Under the pieces are notes generated by a model. It was given only the letters and a program-made list of their open reading frames with translations. It ran no database searches and was not told the DNA's origin. A program made the translations under genes and the position numbers. Of a DNA stretch of 64,000 bases, positions 1-9,428 are shown in pieces; the stretch's first letter is position 1; each line of letters starts with the position of its first letter. The stretch is from Sporomusa sp. KB1 (GTDB lineage: Bacteria; Bacillota; Negativicutes; Sporomusales; Sporomusaceae): assembly GCF_007830295.1 (NCBI RefSeq), contig NZ_VLKC01000002.1, forward strand, positions 4,447,157 to 4,511,156, given 5' to 3'.

Positions 1-2
1 GG

Positions 3-59
3 GAAGTGTCGGTGGCTATGCAGCGCAACGATATTTTGGCACCCGCTTTTAGGGAATAA
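3..59 (+). other. possible 3' end of an upstream gene
   Basis: Frame 3 is open from the window edge to a TAA at 57-59, and frame 2 is open to a TAG at 50-52. Either could be the tail of the gene before xseA. Too little remains to identify a family; the usual neighbour here in Firmicutes is folD or nusB, but the residues do not look like the end of either. A terminator follows. Confidence 0.2.
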
Positions 60-97
60 AAACAAAAGCCGGGCAGAAGGCTTTCAAAACTCTTTAG

Positions 98-121
98 CCA
101 GACTTATGTCTGGTTTTTTTT
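98..121 (+). terminator. Rho-independent terminator upstream of xseA
   Basis: CCAGAC (98-103), loop TTAT, GTCTGG (108-113), then eight T (114-121). It should separate the xseA unit from whatever lies upstream. No strong promoter is visible in the 34 bases that remain before xseA, so xseA may depend on partial read-through. Confidence 0.75.
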
Positions 122-155
122 CCTCAGCAGAAAGTAAAAAATATGGAGTATTTTT

Positions 156-1367
156 ATGAATAATATCTATACCGTTAGTGACCTAACTAAATATATCAAA
201 AGTATATTTGACCGGGATGCCAAACTAATTTCCGTTTTTGTCAAAGGTGAAATTTCCAACTTTAAAAGTCACTATTCTGGTCACTGTTATTTTACCCTTA
301 AAGATGCTGGCTCACAGATTAAAGGAGTCATGTTCAAAAGCCGGGCACAATTTCTAAAATTTGAGCCCCGTGATGGGATGAAGGTTGTAGCTGTTGGTCA
401 GATTACTGTGTTTGAAAGGGATGGGCAGTACCAGCTTTATGCCGAGCAATTAATACCTGACGGTGTAGGCGAACTAAGTATTGCGTTTAATCAATTAAAA
501 GAGAAATTAGCGGCAGAAGGTCTGTTTGATGACAGCCGCAAAAAAAAGTTAGCTCTTTTACCTACAGCAATCGGTATTGTCACCTCGCCGACCGGCGCTG
601 CCCTGCGTGACATTATTACAGTTGCCAAACGTCGCCACCCAGGCATACCACTCACCTTATACCCGGTTCTGGTTCAGGGGATAGATGCGCCAGGTCAGAT
701 TGTACAGGCCATCCGCGACTTTAACCGTTTAAAAAATGTAGATGTACTTATTGTTGGCCGCGGTGGCGGTTCTATCGAGGAATTGTGGGCCTTTAATGAT
801 GAGCAAGTGGTGCGGGCAATAGCGGCTTCTCACATCCCAATTGTATCGGCCGTAGGGCATCAAACCGATTATACCTTAGCTGATTTTGCTGCTGACTGCC
901 GGGCGGCAACGCCATCACAGGCAGCCGAAATTGTGGTACCAGATGTCTACGAACTCAAAAGATATATTACTACACTCCAAACCATGCTGGAAAACAATAT
1001 CCGGTTATATATCAAGCACCGCCGTCAGGCGGTCTGCCAATTGCGGGATAGCAAAGTATTTACTCAGCCGGAAAAACTTTTTGCTGATAAAAGACAATGT
1101 ATTGATTCGTATATGGAACGGTTGGGGCAATCGATGCGAAAAATTCTTGCAGCTAAACAACAGGTCTTACAAATAAATACGGAAAAACTGGCAGTATTGA
1201 ATCCTTTAGCGGTCCTTTCCCGAGGCTACAGTCTTGTTCGTACTTTGGAGGGACAAGTTATAACAAATGCCTGCCAGGTAAAGCCTGATCAGCCATTAGA
1301 AATAATTTTACATCAAGGGCGCCTTAGTGTTGAAGTTAGTAAAGCAAAGGAGGATATTCATGGCTAG
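156..1367 (+). CDS. xseA: exodeoxyribonuclease VII large subunit
   Basis: Catalytic subunit of exonuclease VII, which degrades single-stranded DNA in both directions to oligonucleotides in the cytoplasm. The protein has 403 residues, about the usual length. The N-terminal OB-fold (about residues 1-100) carries VFVKGEISNFKSHYSGHCYF. The catalytic region has IGIVTSPTGAALRD near residue 140 and the family signature VGRGGGSIEELWAFN followed by SAVGHQTDYTLADFAAD near 200-235. A helical C-terminal part would bind XseB. A GGAG lies 8 bases before the ATG. It overlaps xseB by 8 bases, so the two subunits are translationally coupled. Confidence 0.97.
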   Translation: MNNIYTVSDLTKYIKSIFDRDAKLISVFVKGEISNFKSHYSGHCYFTLKDAGSQIKGVMFKSRAQFLKFEPRDGMKVVAVGQITVFERDGQYQLYAEQLIPDGVGELSIAFNQLKEKLAAEGLFDDSRKKKLALLPTAIGIVTSPTGAALRDIITVAKRRHPGIPLTLYPVLVQGIDAPGQIVQAIRDFNRLKNVDVLIVGRGGGSIEELWAFNDEQVVRAIAASHIPIVSAVGHQTDYTLADFAADCRAATPSQAAEIVVPDVYELKRYITTLQTMLENNIRLYIKHRRQAVCQLRDSKVFTQPEKLFADKRQCIDSYMERLGQSMRKILAAKQQVLQINTEKLAVLNPLAVLSRGYSLVRTLEGQVITNACQVKPDQPLEIILHQGRLSVEVSKAKEDIHG

Positions 1368-1614
1368 TAAAACAAGCAGCAAACAAAAAAATGTATGTTT
1401 TGAGGAGGCTCTTGGCAAATTAGAAGTAATTGTAAAACAATTAGAAGCAGGTGAACTACCGCTGGAAGAAGCGTTAGATAAATTTGGTGAAGGTATAGCC
1501 AACGCTAAGTTATGTTTTGAGCAATTGAATACTGCTGAAACACAAATAGATAAAATTTTGCAGCAAGAACAAGGGCGTTTAGTTGAGCAGCCGTTAATCG
1601 TGGAGGGGAACTAA
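1360..1614 (+). CDS. xseB: exodeoxyribonuclease VII small subunit
   Basis: Small helical subunit of exonuclease VII that coats the extended helix of XseA. I chose ATG 1360 (84 residues, protein beginning MASKTSSKQK) because GGAGG at 1349-1353 precedes it; an in-frame upstream start at 1327 would add 11 residues unlike the family. The core FEEALGKLEVIVKQLEAGEL and the following LEEALDKFGEG are the family signature. It overlaps the end of xseA and ends 2 bases before ispA, forming a tight operon. Confidence 0.95.
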   Translation: MASKTSSKQKNVCFEEALGKLEVIVKQLEAGELPLEEALDKFGEGIANAKLCFEQLNTAETQIDKILQQEQGRLVEQPLIVEGN

Positions 1615-1616
1615 CT

Positions 1617-2504
1617 ATGACAGCAGAAACATTGGGACAGTACTGCCAGCAAAAAATGGAGTTGATTGATGCCGCACTTTTGCAGTATATTCCGGTTGAC
1701 AGCTATCAACCCACTATATATGAAGCCATGCGTTACAGCCTGTTTGCCGGAGGAAAAAGGCTGCGGCCGCTTATGCTTATGGCAGCCGCGGATGCCGTTG
1801 GCGGCAAAGGCAGTGATTATTTGCCTGTAGCTTGCGGTCTGGAAATGATTCATACCTATTCACTTATTCATGATGATCTGCCGGCCATGGATAATGATGA
1901 CTACCGGCGGGGCAAACTTACTAACCATAAGGTATATGGCGATGGTATGGCAGTATTGGCTGGTGATGGTCTGCTAACAGCTGCTTTTGGCACAATGTTG
2001 TCACAGACCGGGGTGGAGCCTCAAATACTAATCCAGGTAGTTAATGAAATAGCTGTTGCCGCCGGGCCTGCCGGAATGGTTGGCGGTCAGGCAATTGATC
2101 TTATTTCTGAAGGTCAGACCGTTGATGCCAAAACGCTGCAATATATCCATCAGGCCAAAACCGGGTCCTTATTTAAAGCGGCTTTGCGTTCCGGAGCTTT
2201 GTTAGCCGGCGGCAGCCAGGAACAGCTTACTGCTTTGACTAGTTATGCTTTACAATTTGGCTTAGCGTTTCAAATAACCGACGATATTCTTGATATTGTT
2301 GGTACTCAGGATAAAATTGGGAAGCCTGTAGGCAGTGATGTGAAAAACCACAAAGCAACTTACGTAACACTCTACACCCTTGCCGGAGCTAAACAGTTAG
2401 CTCAGCAAACAGTAAACGAAGCTCTGTACAGTCTGCGCGGGTTTGGATCTGAAGCTACTATACTGCGTGAACTCGTAGAATACCTAATAAATCGGGAAGC
2501 CTGA
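1617..2504 (+). CDS. ispA: farnesyl diphosphate synthase (polyprenyl synthetase)
   Basis: Condenses isopentenyl diphosphate with dimethylallyl and geranyl diphosphate to give farnesyl diphosphate for quinones and undecaprenyl phosphate. The 295 residues include GGKRLRP (45-51), the first Asp-rich motif DDLPAMD (86-92) with the two-residue insertion of bacterial farnesyl synthases, HTYSLIHDD just before it, and the second motif DDILD near residue 222. Located between xseB and dxs as in B. subtilis, so isoprenoid precursor and prenyl elongation genes sit in one run. Confidence 0.95.
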   Translation: MTAETLGQYCQQKMELIDAALLQYIPVDSYQPTIYEAMRYSLFAGGKRLRPLMLMAAADAVGGKGSDYLPVACGLEMIHTYSLIHDDLPAMDNDDYRRGKLTNHKVYGDGMAVLAGDGLLTAAFGTMLSQTGVEPQILIQVVNEIAVAAGPAGMVGGQAIDLISEGQTVDAKTLQYIHQAKTGSLFKAALRSGALLAGGSQEQLTALTSYALQFGLAFQITDDILDIVGTQDKIGKPVGSDVKNHKATYVTLYTLAGAKQLAQQTVNEALYSLRGFGSEATILRELVEYLINREA

Positions 2505-2514
2505 GGTGTAGTCA

Positions 2515-2973
2515 ATGGCCGGATTCCTAGCCGGAATAGGACAAAATATTATCTTAATGACAGCTTTGACCGCTTGGTTTACTGCGCAAGTGTTAAAAAC
2601 CATGACAGCATACTGGCGGCATGGTGCCTTTAATGCGGAACGGCTTGTTGGTGCCGGTGGTATGCCCAGTTCGCATACGGCGTTAGTAGTAAGCCTGGCT
2701 GTCAGTATCGCATTGAGAGAAGGGATTACATCAGACCTGTTTGCGGTAGCGGTAATATTGGCAGGTATAGTTATGTATGATGCTGCAGGAGTACGGCGGG
2801 CGGCAGGGCGACAGGCTAAGGTAATTAACAAGTTGGTACACGAGATGCGAGTAGAACATAAAGTAAAGGAAACCCGTCTTAAAGAACTTTTAGGCCATAC
2901 ACCACTGGAAGTATTGGGCGGAGCTCTTCATGGTACACTTGTGGCCTACGCATTTTATGTATTTTATAGATGA
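2515..2973 (+). CDS. divergent PAP2 / YuiD-family membrane protein
   Basis: A 152-residue integral membrane protein of the acid-phosphatase/vanadium-haloperoxidase-related family. GGMPSSHTALV (about residue 46) is the family version of the PAP2 phosphatase motif, followed by MYDAAGVRRAAGRQAKVIN. Three or four hydrophobic segments are visible. The N-terminal phosphatase motif KXXXXXXRP of true PAP2 enzymes is not seen, so catalytic activity is uncertain. Lying between ispA and dxs, a role with prenyl phosphates is tempting but is only inference. RBS GAGGTG precedes the ATG. Confidence 0.85.
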   Translation: MAGFLAGIGQNIILMTALTAWFTAQVLKTMTAYWRHGAFNAERLVGAGGMPSSHTALVVSLAVSIALREGITSDLFAVAVILAGIVMYDAAGVRRAAGRQAKVINKLVHEMRVEHKVKETRLKELLGHTPLEVLGGALHGTLVAYAFYVFYR

Positions 2974-2990
2974 ATGTTAATATTTAGATA

Positions 2991-2999
2991 TGCTATAAT
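2991..2999 (+). promoter_or_regulatory. possible extended -10 promoter for dxs
   Basis: TGCTATAAT matches an extended -10 (TGnTATAAT) in the 112-base gap before dxs. No convincing -35 is seen at the right distance. It would give dxs and the genes after it a transcript of their own. Confidence 0.35.
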
Positions 3000-3085
3000 A
3001 TGTGTGGTAAAGATACAGTTTCATTAGATATCATATTATTAATAGCAACTTACCTGACCCTAGTCAGGGAAAGCGGGGAACAACT

Positions 3086-4978
3086 TTGAGTAGACTGCTT
3101 GACAGTATTAATGGCCCACAGGATATTAAACACTTTTCCTTGGCCGAAATGGAACAGCTCGCTGAAGAAATCCGCGAGCTTCTTATACATACAGTTGCCG
3201 CTACCGGCGGCCATTTGGCACCTAATTTAGGGGTTGTAGAACTTACACTGGCCTTACATAAAATGTTTGATAGTCCTAAGGATAAATTCATTTGGGATGT
3301 CGGACACCAATCCTATGTACATAAAATTTTAACAGGACGCCGCACAAATTTTTCTACACTGCGTACTGCTAATGGCATTAGTGGTTTTCCTAAACGCTCT
3401 GAAAGTGAGCATGATGCTTTTGGTGCCGGGCATTCAAGTACTTCGATATCTTCGGCTTTAGGAATAGCCTTAGCACGGGATATGTCAGGTGAGAAATACA
3501 ATGTGGTTGCCATAATCGGTGATGGCTCACTAACAGGCGGAGAAGCTTATGAGGCGCTTAACCATACTGGGCATCTTGGTGTAAATCTTACGGTGATCTT
3601 GAATGATAATGAAATGTCTATTGCCAAAAATGTTGGTGCCATTTCAGAATACCTGGCAAAAATGCGTACAGCGCCGACATATTCAAAAGTCAAACGTGAT
3701 ATTGATTTTTTGCTGCGTAGTATTCCGGCAATCGGTGAAAGTGTTGCCAAAGCGGTTGACCGGCTTAAAGGCAGCCTCAAATATCTTTTAGTTCCGGGAA
3801 TGTTGTTTGAAGAGCTAGGTTTTACTTATTTTGGTCCTATTGATGGACATAACATCCCGTTAATTTTGGATGTACTTACTAAAGCAAAGAGCATTAACGG
3901 GCCGGTAATTGTTCACATCGTGACCCATAAAGGCAAAGGCTATTTACCGGCAGAAAATAATCCTGATAAGTTTCACGGGGTAGGACCTTTTTGTGTAGAA
4001 ACGGGAGAAATAATAAAACCAAGCGGAGCACCGCCTTCCTATACCCAGGTATTTGGTAATGCAATCGTCAAGCTGGCAGAGTGCAATCCCAATATTGTAG
4101 CCATAACTGCGGCCATGCCTGACGGTACAGGCCTGAGAAATTTTGCCATGAAATTTCCTAGACGTTTTTTTGATGTGGGTATTGCTGAACAACATGCCGT
4201 TACGATGGCCGCTGGCCTGGCTACCCAGGGAAAACGGCCGGTGGTTTCCATATATTCAACTTTTATCCAACGCGCTTATGACCAGATTCTTCATGATGTA
4301 TGTCTGCAAAATTTACCTGTTATTTTTATGCTGGATCGGGCCGGTATTGTCGGTGAAGATGGGGCAACCCATCACGGTGTATTTGACTACTCTTTCTTAC
4401 GGCATATTCCTAATATTGTCATTATGGCTCCCAAAGATGAGAATGAGCTGCAAAATATGCTATATACGGCAACTGAGCTTAACGCGCCTGTAGCCATTCG
4501 TTTTCCGCGAGGCAGCGGTGTAGGGGTAGAGCTGCAGTCTGAATATACGAAACTCGAAATAGGCAAAGCCGAGAATTTGAGTTCAGGAAAAGATGTAGTT
4601 TTACTGGCAGTCGGGGCGTTGGTCGAGCCTTGTCAAAAGGCTGCTGCAATACTTGCTGACAAGGGAATTGCGGCAGGCGTAGTAAACAGTAGATTTATAA
4701 AACCGCTGGATGGTCAATTGATCCGTCAAATAGCCCGTGATACTGGTATTATTATTACGGTTGAAGATAATGTTGTCACAGGAGGGTTTGGTTCAGCCGT
4801 ACTAGAATATATTAACTCACAACACCTTAATTGGGTAAAGGTGTTGCGGCTCGGACTGCCTGACAAATTTATTGAACATGGAACTCGTAATTACCTGTTG
4901 AATAAATATGGCTTGCATGCGCAAGGCATTGCAGACAGTGTTGAAACTTTTCTCAGCCAGTTTGGAGCGCGAAAATGA
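3086..4978 (+). CDS. dxs: 1-deoxy-D-xylulose-5-phosphate synthase
   Basis: First enzyme of the MEP isoprenoid pathway: joins pyruvate and glyceraldehyde 3-phosphate with thiamine diphosphate. The 630 residues are normal length. The thiamine-diphosphate motif GDGSLTGGEAYEALN ends in the expected Asn, and the transketolase pyrimidine-domain motif DRAGIVGEDGATHHG is intact, as is GHSSTSISSALG. The start is TTG 3086, with GGGG about 8 bases before it. Its stop overlaps the ATG of the next gene (ATGA), so dxs and tlyA are coupled. ispH and fni, later steps of the same supply, lie near 52-54 kb. Confidence 0.97.
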   Translation: MSRLLDSINGPQDIKHFSLAEMEQLAEEIRELLIHTVAATGGHLAPNLGVVELTLALHKMFDSPKDKFIWDVGHQSYVHKILTGRRTNFSTLRTANGISGFPKRSESEHDAFGAGHSSTSISSALGIALARDMSGEKYNVVAIIGDGSLTGGEAYEALNHTGHLGVNLTVILNDNEMSIAKNVGAISEYLAKMRTAPTYSKVKRDIDFLLRSIPAIGESVAKAVDRLKGSLKYLLVPGMLFEELGFTYFGPIDGHNIPLILDVLTKAKSINGPVIVHIVTHKGKGYLPAENNPDKFHGVGPFCVETGEIIKPSGAPPSYTQVFGNAIVKLAECNPNIVAITAAMPDGTGLRNFAMKFPRRFFDVGIAEQHAVTMAAGLATQGKRPVVSIYSTFIQRAYDQILHDVCLQNLPVIFMLDRAGIVGEDGATHHGVFDYSFLRHIPNIVIMAPKDENELQNMLYTATELNAPVAIRFPRGSGVGVELQSEYTKLEIGKAENLSSGKDVVLLAVGALVEPCQKAAAILADKGIAAGVVNSRFIKPLDGQLIRQIARDTGIIITVEDNVVTGGFGSAVLEYINSQHLNWVKVLRLGLPDKFIEHGTRNYLLNKYGLHAQGIADSVETFLSQFGARK

Positions 4979-5793
4979 CTGGAGAGCGTACGAAAGAACG
5001 CCTTGATATATTAGTAATGGAAAAAGGGCTGGCTGCTAGCCGGGAACGGGCCAAAGCCTATATCATGGCTGGCCTTGTTACTGTTGACGGCCAAAAAGTA
5101 GATAAGGCCGGTACTGTTGTTCCCACTAAAGCCAATATTGTTGTTCATGGTGACAATATTGGCTATGTTAGCCGGGGCGGCCTCAAGCTGGCTAAAGCTC
5201 TAACTTATTTTGGTCTTAACTTAACAGGTAAAGTTATGGCTGATGTAGGTGCTTCAACAGGCGGTTTCACTGATTGTGCTTTAAAAAATGGTGCTGCTAA
5301 AGTCTATGCAATTGATGTTGGCTATGGACAGCTTGCCTGGTCGCTGCGAACAGATGAGCGAGTAATAAATATGGAACGTACGAATATTCGTAATGTGCGT
5401 CCGGAAGATTTAGCCGAATTACTGGATTTTGTTTCTATTGATGTGGCCTTTATCTCACTTGATAAAGTATTGCCGGTAGTAAAAACGTTGCTGAGCTCTC
5501 AGGGGATAGTTGTGGCACTCATCAAACCACAATTTGAGGCAGGGCGGGATAAAGTCGGTAAAAAAGGGGTAGTCCGTGATCCGGCCATCCATCGTGAAGT
5601 TATTAACAATGTCATAAAAACTGCTAAATTAAAACTACTTACACCTTTAGGACTGACTTACTCACCAGTAAAAGGCCCGGAAGGTAATATTGAATACCTA
5701 TTATATCTGGCTAATTATTCAGCCGCAGAAATAATGGATGAGTCAAGTGTTGCGGCGGTGGTCGCCGAGGCTCATACCAACTTAACGGGATGA
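4975..5793 (+). CDS. tlyA: TlyA-family 2'-O-methyltransferase
   Basis: S4-domain methyltransferase of the TlyA/hemolysin A family, which 2'-O-methylates cytidines of 16S and/or 23S rRNA. The 272 residues hold an N-terminal S4 RNA-binding domain (about 8-70, LDILVMEKGLAASRERAKAY), then an FtsJ-type Rossmann fold with the SAM motif DVGASTGGFTDCAL near residue 90 and VALIKPQFEAGR near 180. It is the counterpart of B. subtilis yqxC, in the same place between dxs and argR. Older hemolysin annotations do not apply to such housekeeping copies. Confidence 0.93.
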   Translation: MTGERTKERLDILVMEKGLAASRERAKAYIMAGLVTVDGQKVDKAGTVVPTKANIVVHGDNIGYVSRGGLKLAKALTYFGLNLTGKVMADVGASTGGFTDCALKNGAAKVYAIDVGYGQLAWSLRTDERVINMERTNIRNVRPEDLAELLDFVSIDVAFISLDKVLPVVKTLLSSQGIVVALIKPQFEAGRDKVGKKGVVRDPAIHREVINNVIKTAKLKLLTPLGLTYSPVKGPEGNIEYLLYLANYSAAEIMDESSVAAVVAEAHTNLTG

Positions 5794-5808
5794 CGGAGGA
5801 ACACAGGT

Positions 5809-6678
5809 GTGTTGACTGTAGGGCTGTTTCCTAACACGAAAAAGCAAAGTATTGGTACTGTACTAGGCTGGATTGTACAGTATTTTAAAGAACGCAATGT
5901 AAAAGTGATTTTGCCGGAAGATGCGGCACAAAAACTTAACTGTATGCAGCTAGCCGGAAAGCTGGAATGCATGAAAAACGAAATTACTTTTGGTATTACT
6001 TTAGGCGGGGATGGTACGCTCCTTAATACGGCCCGGGAAATTGCTCCTGTTGGCATTCCAGTTTGTGGAATAAACATGGGAAATTTAGGTTTTCTGACAG
6101 AGATTGAGTTACCGGATTTGAGTGTTGCCCTGGACCGGTTGGTCAAAGGTGATTACTATATTGAAGAACGATTAATGTTGGATGCTGTTGTTATCCGTAA
6201 TGGCAGTCCCATCTACATTTCGCCTGCACTCAATGATGTAGTTGTTGCCAAAGGCGGTTTTTCCCGGATGATAAAATTAAAATTATTTATTGATGATGAG
6301 CTCACGGCTGAATATCCGGCAGATGGACTAATTATTGCTACCTCAACCGGTTCAACTGGTTATTCACTATCCTCGGGTGGACCGATTATTAACCCCGAAT
6401 TAAAGGTAATTGTTATAACCCCTATTTGTCCGCATACACTGCATTCGCGCGCATTGGTCATTTCCGAACGGGAGGAAATAAAATTACGAATGCAGGCTAC
6501 TCATGACGATATTGTGCTTACAGTAGATGGCCAGACGGTATATAGTTTGCGGCCTGATGATATCGTAGTTGTGCGGCGTTCAGCCTTTCGCGCCCGGTTT
6601 ATCAAATTTACTGGTAAAAGCTATTATGAAACCCTACGGACTAAACTACGGCGAGGCGATCGGGATGGTAGTTGTTAA
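5809..6678 (+). CDS. nadK: NAD kinase
   Basis: Phosphorylates NAD to NADP using ATP or polyphosphate. The 289 residues carry the GGDGT motif (LGGDGTLLNTARE, near residue 67), INMGNLGFLTE, and the conserved STGSTGYSLSSGGPI near 180. Start chosen as GTG 5809, since GGAGG at 5795-5799 lies 9 bases before it; TTG 5812 is the alternative. It follows tlyA by 15 bases, overlaps the next gene by 14, and is in the same place as nadK genes next to yqxC in many Firmicutes. Confidence 0.95.
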   Translation: MLTVGLFPNTKKQSIGTVLGWIVQYFKERNVKVILPEDAAQKLNCMQLAGKLECMKNEITFGITLGGDGTLLNTAREIAPVGIPVCGINMGNLGFLTEIELPDLSVALDRLVKGDYYIEERLMLDAVVIRNGSPIYISPALNDVVVAKGGFSRMIKLKLFIDDELTAEYPADGLIIATSTGSTGYSLSSGGPIINPELKVIVITPICPHTLHSRALVISEREEIKLRMQATHDDIVLTVDGQTVYSLRPDDIVVVRRSAFRARFIKFTGKSYYETLRTKLRRGDRDGSC

Positions 6679-7234
6679 TGCCGTTCAAATGGCTCATAAT
6701 TTTATAATTTCCCGGTTACAAGCGGCTAAGCTCGTAGTTGATGCCACTGCCGGCAATGGTAAAGATACGCTATTTTTGGCAAAGAACACTCCCGCGACTA
6801 CTGCCATTTTAGCCTTCGATATCCAACCACAAGCTATTGCCAATACAGAGATAGTAGTAAAGCAGCATCAATTCCACCATAAAATACGGCTTATTTTAGA
6901 TAGTCACGCCAATATTGCCAATTATATTGATCAGCCGATAGATGCTGCTATGTTTAACCTGGGCTATTTGCCAGGCGGGGATCACACGCTAAGTACTTGT
7001 CCGGATATCACTATCGAGGCTATAAGCCAAACCCTGCAATTGCTTGCTGTTGGCGGCTTACTAACTGTCGCTGCTTACCCCGGTTATGAGCATGGTAAGC
7101 GTGAATGCCAGGCCGTTCACCAGTATCTAGCAGGTTTAAGGCAACAGACATTTGCGATTGGCAGCTGGGGCATGGTAAATCAGACAAACAGTCCGCCAGT
7201 TCTCTATGTAATTGAAAAAAGAAGGAGTGAATAG
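6665..7234 (+). CDS. mnmM: class I SAM methyltransferase, MnmM/YtqB family
   Basis: A 189-residue methyltransferase of the rRNA_methylase (PF06962) family. B. subtilis YtqB was shown to methylate nm5s2U to mnm5s2U in the tRNA wobble position and renamed MnmM, so that is the likely role. Motif I is VDATAGNGKDTLFLAKN near residue 29; FNLGYLPGGDH near 100 is the family signature. ATG 6665 gives MVVVNAVQMAHNF; ATG 6689 (MAHNF) is an equally plausible start. The longer frame reading back into nadK to 6569 is not real. Ends one base before the argR start. Confidence 0.85.
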   Translation: MVVVNAVQMAHNFIISRLQAAKLVVDATAGNGKDTLFLAKNTPATTAILAFDIQPQAIANTEIVVKQHQFHHKIRLILDSHANIANYIDQPIDAAMFNLGYLPGGDHTLSTCPDITIEAISQTLQLLAVGGLLTVAAYPGYEHGKRECQAVHQYLAGLRQQTFAIGSWGMVNQTNSPPVLYVIEKRRSE

Positions 7235-7235
7235 C

Positions 7236-7697
7236 TTGAAGGCTCTACGTCACTCAAAAATTAAAGAAATTATTGAACGCTACATAATTGAAACTCAGGA
7301 AGAATTGGCAGATGCACTAAGTAAACAAGGTATTGCTATTACTCAGGCCACTGTTTCCAGAGACATTAAAGAACTTATGCTTATTAAAGTTCCTACAGGC
7401 GATGGACGCTATCGCTATGCTTTCCCAGCTGAGCAAAATATTGTTTTCTCCCAGGCCCGTTTAGAACGCACGTTTCGGGATTCTATCGTAGCTATCGATT
7501 CCAGCCAAAACATCGTCGTTTTGCGTACACTGCCAGGTACTGCACAGGCAGTCGCCTATACTATTGATTATGTAAAATGGCCGGAAATTATCGGCACAGT
7601 GGCCGGTGATGATACGATCTTTGTTTTGGTTAAGCCGCTTGAAGCTGTTTTGCCGGTCATCGCTAAATTTCAATTACTCATGGGCAGTGGAATGTAG
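7236..7697 (+). CDS. argR: arginine repressor ArgR/AhrC
   Basis: Hexameric arginine-dependent regulator of arginine biosynthesis and catabolism. TTG 7236 (153 residues) is chosen because AAGGAG at 7222-7227 sits 8 bases before it; an upstream in-frame ATG at 7212 lies before the Shine-Dalgarno site. The N-terminal winged helix has QATVSRDIKELMLIKVP, and the C-terminal arginine-binding, trimerising domain has LPGTAQAVAYTID and IIGTVAGDDTIF. In B. subtilis ahrC also lies between yqxC and recN. Confidence 0.95.
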   Translation: MKALRHSKIKEIIERYIIETQEELADALSKQGIAITQATVSRDIKELMLIKVPTGDGRYRYAFPAEQNIVFSQARLERTFRDSIVAIDSSQNIVVLRTLPGTAQAVAYTIDYVKWPEIIGTVAGDDTIFVLVKPLEAVLPVIAKFQLLMGSGM

Positions 7698-7718
7698 CGT
7701 TTTGAGGAGAGATAAGAG

Positions 7719-9428
7719 ATGCTGAAATCGCTGACAGTCAACAATTTTGCGCTTATTGATAAAGCCCATATTGAATTTGTGTCAGGGCTCAATATTTTGA
7801 CTGGGGAAACAGGGGCTGGTAAATCGATTCTAATTGATGCCTTGTCGATCATTATTGGCGGCAGAGCTTCCGCTGATTCCATTCGCTTTGGGGCTGACCA
7901 CTTCCGTATCGAAGCTGTTTTTGATATAGCTAACCTTGCTTCGATAAAAGATAGTATAGACGAACAAGGCATTACGCAGGAAGATGACGGTACATTAATC
8001 CTTACAAGACGTCTCACCAAGCATGGCAAGAATTCTATTCATATCAATGGCTGTCAGGCAACGTTAACCACTTTGCGAAAAATCGGTGAAAGACTTGTTG
8101 ATATGCATGGACAGCATGAAAACCAAGCCTTATTGAGACCTGATGTTCATCTGGCACTTACTGATACATTTGTGCCGGAAATCAGCCCCAAACTTGAAGA
8201 ATACCGGCAAGCCTATAGAAAATGGCACAAGACCAGGACGGAGCTAGCTTCACTTACCCAGGATTCGCGGGAACGACTGCAGCGCGAAGAAATGCTTGCC
8301 TGGCAAACACAGGAAATTGCCACTGCCACTTTGACGGTCGGTGAAGAAGAAAAGCTTGAAAGCCAGATTACAATTCTGGCTAATGCCGAAAAAATCATCA
8401 ATGCCGTATCGCGTTCTTATATGCTTTTAAGCCAGGGGAATAAGGGGTTTAGCGGTGTCGTGTCCTGCCTTGCTGATATTAAACATGATCTCGAAATGGC
8501 GGTACGTTATGATACTGCTATCAATGAGCAGTTAGTTGTCGTGACCGATTCTTTATACCAGCTGGAAGAAACAATGGGAGCGCTCAGGGATTATCGGGAA
8601 ACTATTGATTTTAATCCAGCCAGGTTAGCTAAACTGGAAGAGCGGCTTGATATAATCCATAAACTTGAAAAAAAGTATGGTGCAACCGTTGCGGACATAC
8701 TTGCTTATTACGAACAGGCTGCTGCGGAACTGGCAGCTATCACTAATTATGATGATCGCCTAACCCAGCTTGAACAGGCAGAAGTTAATCTTGCCAGGGA
8801 AGTAGAGCAATTGGCAGCGGTACTTACTAACCTGAGACAGACAGCCGGTCAGGAAATGGCTGGGCAAATATCAGCCCATTTGGCTGATTTGGGTATGCCT
8901 AAGGCCAAATTTTTAGTAGATGTTAAACAGACTCAACATTACACTGCTACTGGTGCTAACGACATTGTTTTTTTGTTTTCAGCAAACCTGGGAGAAGAGC
9001 CTAAGTTATTACAAAAAATTGCATCAGGCGGCGAATTATCACGGATAGCACTTGCTATCAAAACAGTATGCTCCCAGCGTGAGGAAACGCCGACGATGGT
9101 ATTTGATGAAATTGATGCTGGCATTGGCGGACAAACAGCCCAAAAAATAGCAGAAAAAATTGCTAGAATTGCTGCTGCTGATACGCAAGTATTATGTATA
9201 ACCCACCTGCCGCAAATTGCAGCAATGGCTGATTGTCATATATATATTGAGAAAATTATCGCCGAGGAACGGACAATGACCAGAGTCACTACTCTTACTC
9301 CCGATGAGGAGTTAACCGAATTGGCCAGGATGGCCTCCGGTGAAATAACACAACTTTCTAGGGATAATGCAGCTCAAATGTTAGAAATGGCTAAGCAAAA
9401 AAAAGTGAATTGGAAAAATAAAGCGTAA
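7719..9428 (+). CDS. recN: DNA repair protein RecN
   Basis: SMC-like ATPase that acts early in double-strand break repair, bringing DNA ends together. The 569 residues are normal length. Walker A is GETGAGKSIL (about 29-38), then a long coiled-coil middle region (about 170-370), then the ABC signature ASGGELSRIALAIK and Walker B MVFDEIDAGIGGQTA near 460-490. RBS GAGGAG precedes the ATG. It is the last gene of the xseA-to-recN run and ends in a terminator. No SOS-type LexA box was recognised upstream. Confidence 0.96.
   Translation: MLKSLTVNNFALIDKAHIEFVSGLNILTGETGAGKSILIDALSIIIGGRASADSIRFGADHFRIEAVFDIANLASIKDSIDEQGITQEDDGTLILTRRLTKHGKNSIHINGCQATLTTLRKIGERLVDMHGQHENQALLRPDVHLALTDTFVPEISPKLEEYRQAYRKWHKTRTELASLTQDSRERLQREEMLAWQTQEIATATLTVGEEEKLESQITILANAEKIINAVSRSYMLLSQGNKGFSGVVSCLADIKHDLEMAVRYDTAINEQLVVVTDSLYQLEETMGALRDYRETIDFNPARLAKLEERLDIIHKLEKKYGATVADILAYYEQAAAELAAITNYDDRLTQLEQAEVNLAREVEQLAAVLTNLRQTAGQEMAGQISAHLADLGMPKAKFLVDVKQTQHYTATGANDIVFLFSANLGEEPKLLQKIASGGELSRIALAIKTVCSQREETPTMVFDEIDAGIGGQTAQKIAEKIARIAAADTQVLCITHLPQIAAMADCHIYIEKIIAEERTMTRVTTLTPDEELTELARMASGEITQLSRDNAAQMLEMAKQKKVNWKNKA

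Noticed and set aside
64..75. 12-base match AAAAGCCGGGCA shared with the hairpin at 17747
   Set aside because: The similarity stops at both ends, and matches of this length are expected by chance in 64 kb. Not called a repeat copy.
6569..6664. N-terminal extension of the MnmM/YtqB frame into nadK
   Set aside because: The extra 32 residues overlap conserved nadK codons and do not resemble the family; ATG 6665 or 6689 gives normal length.
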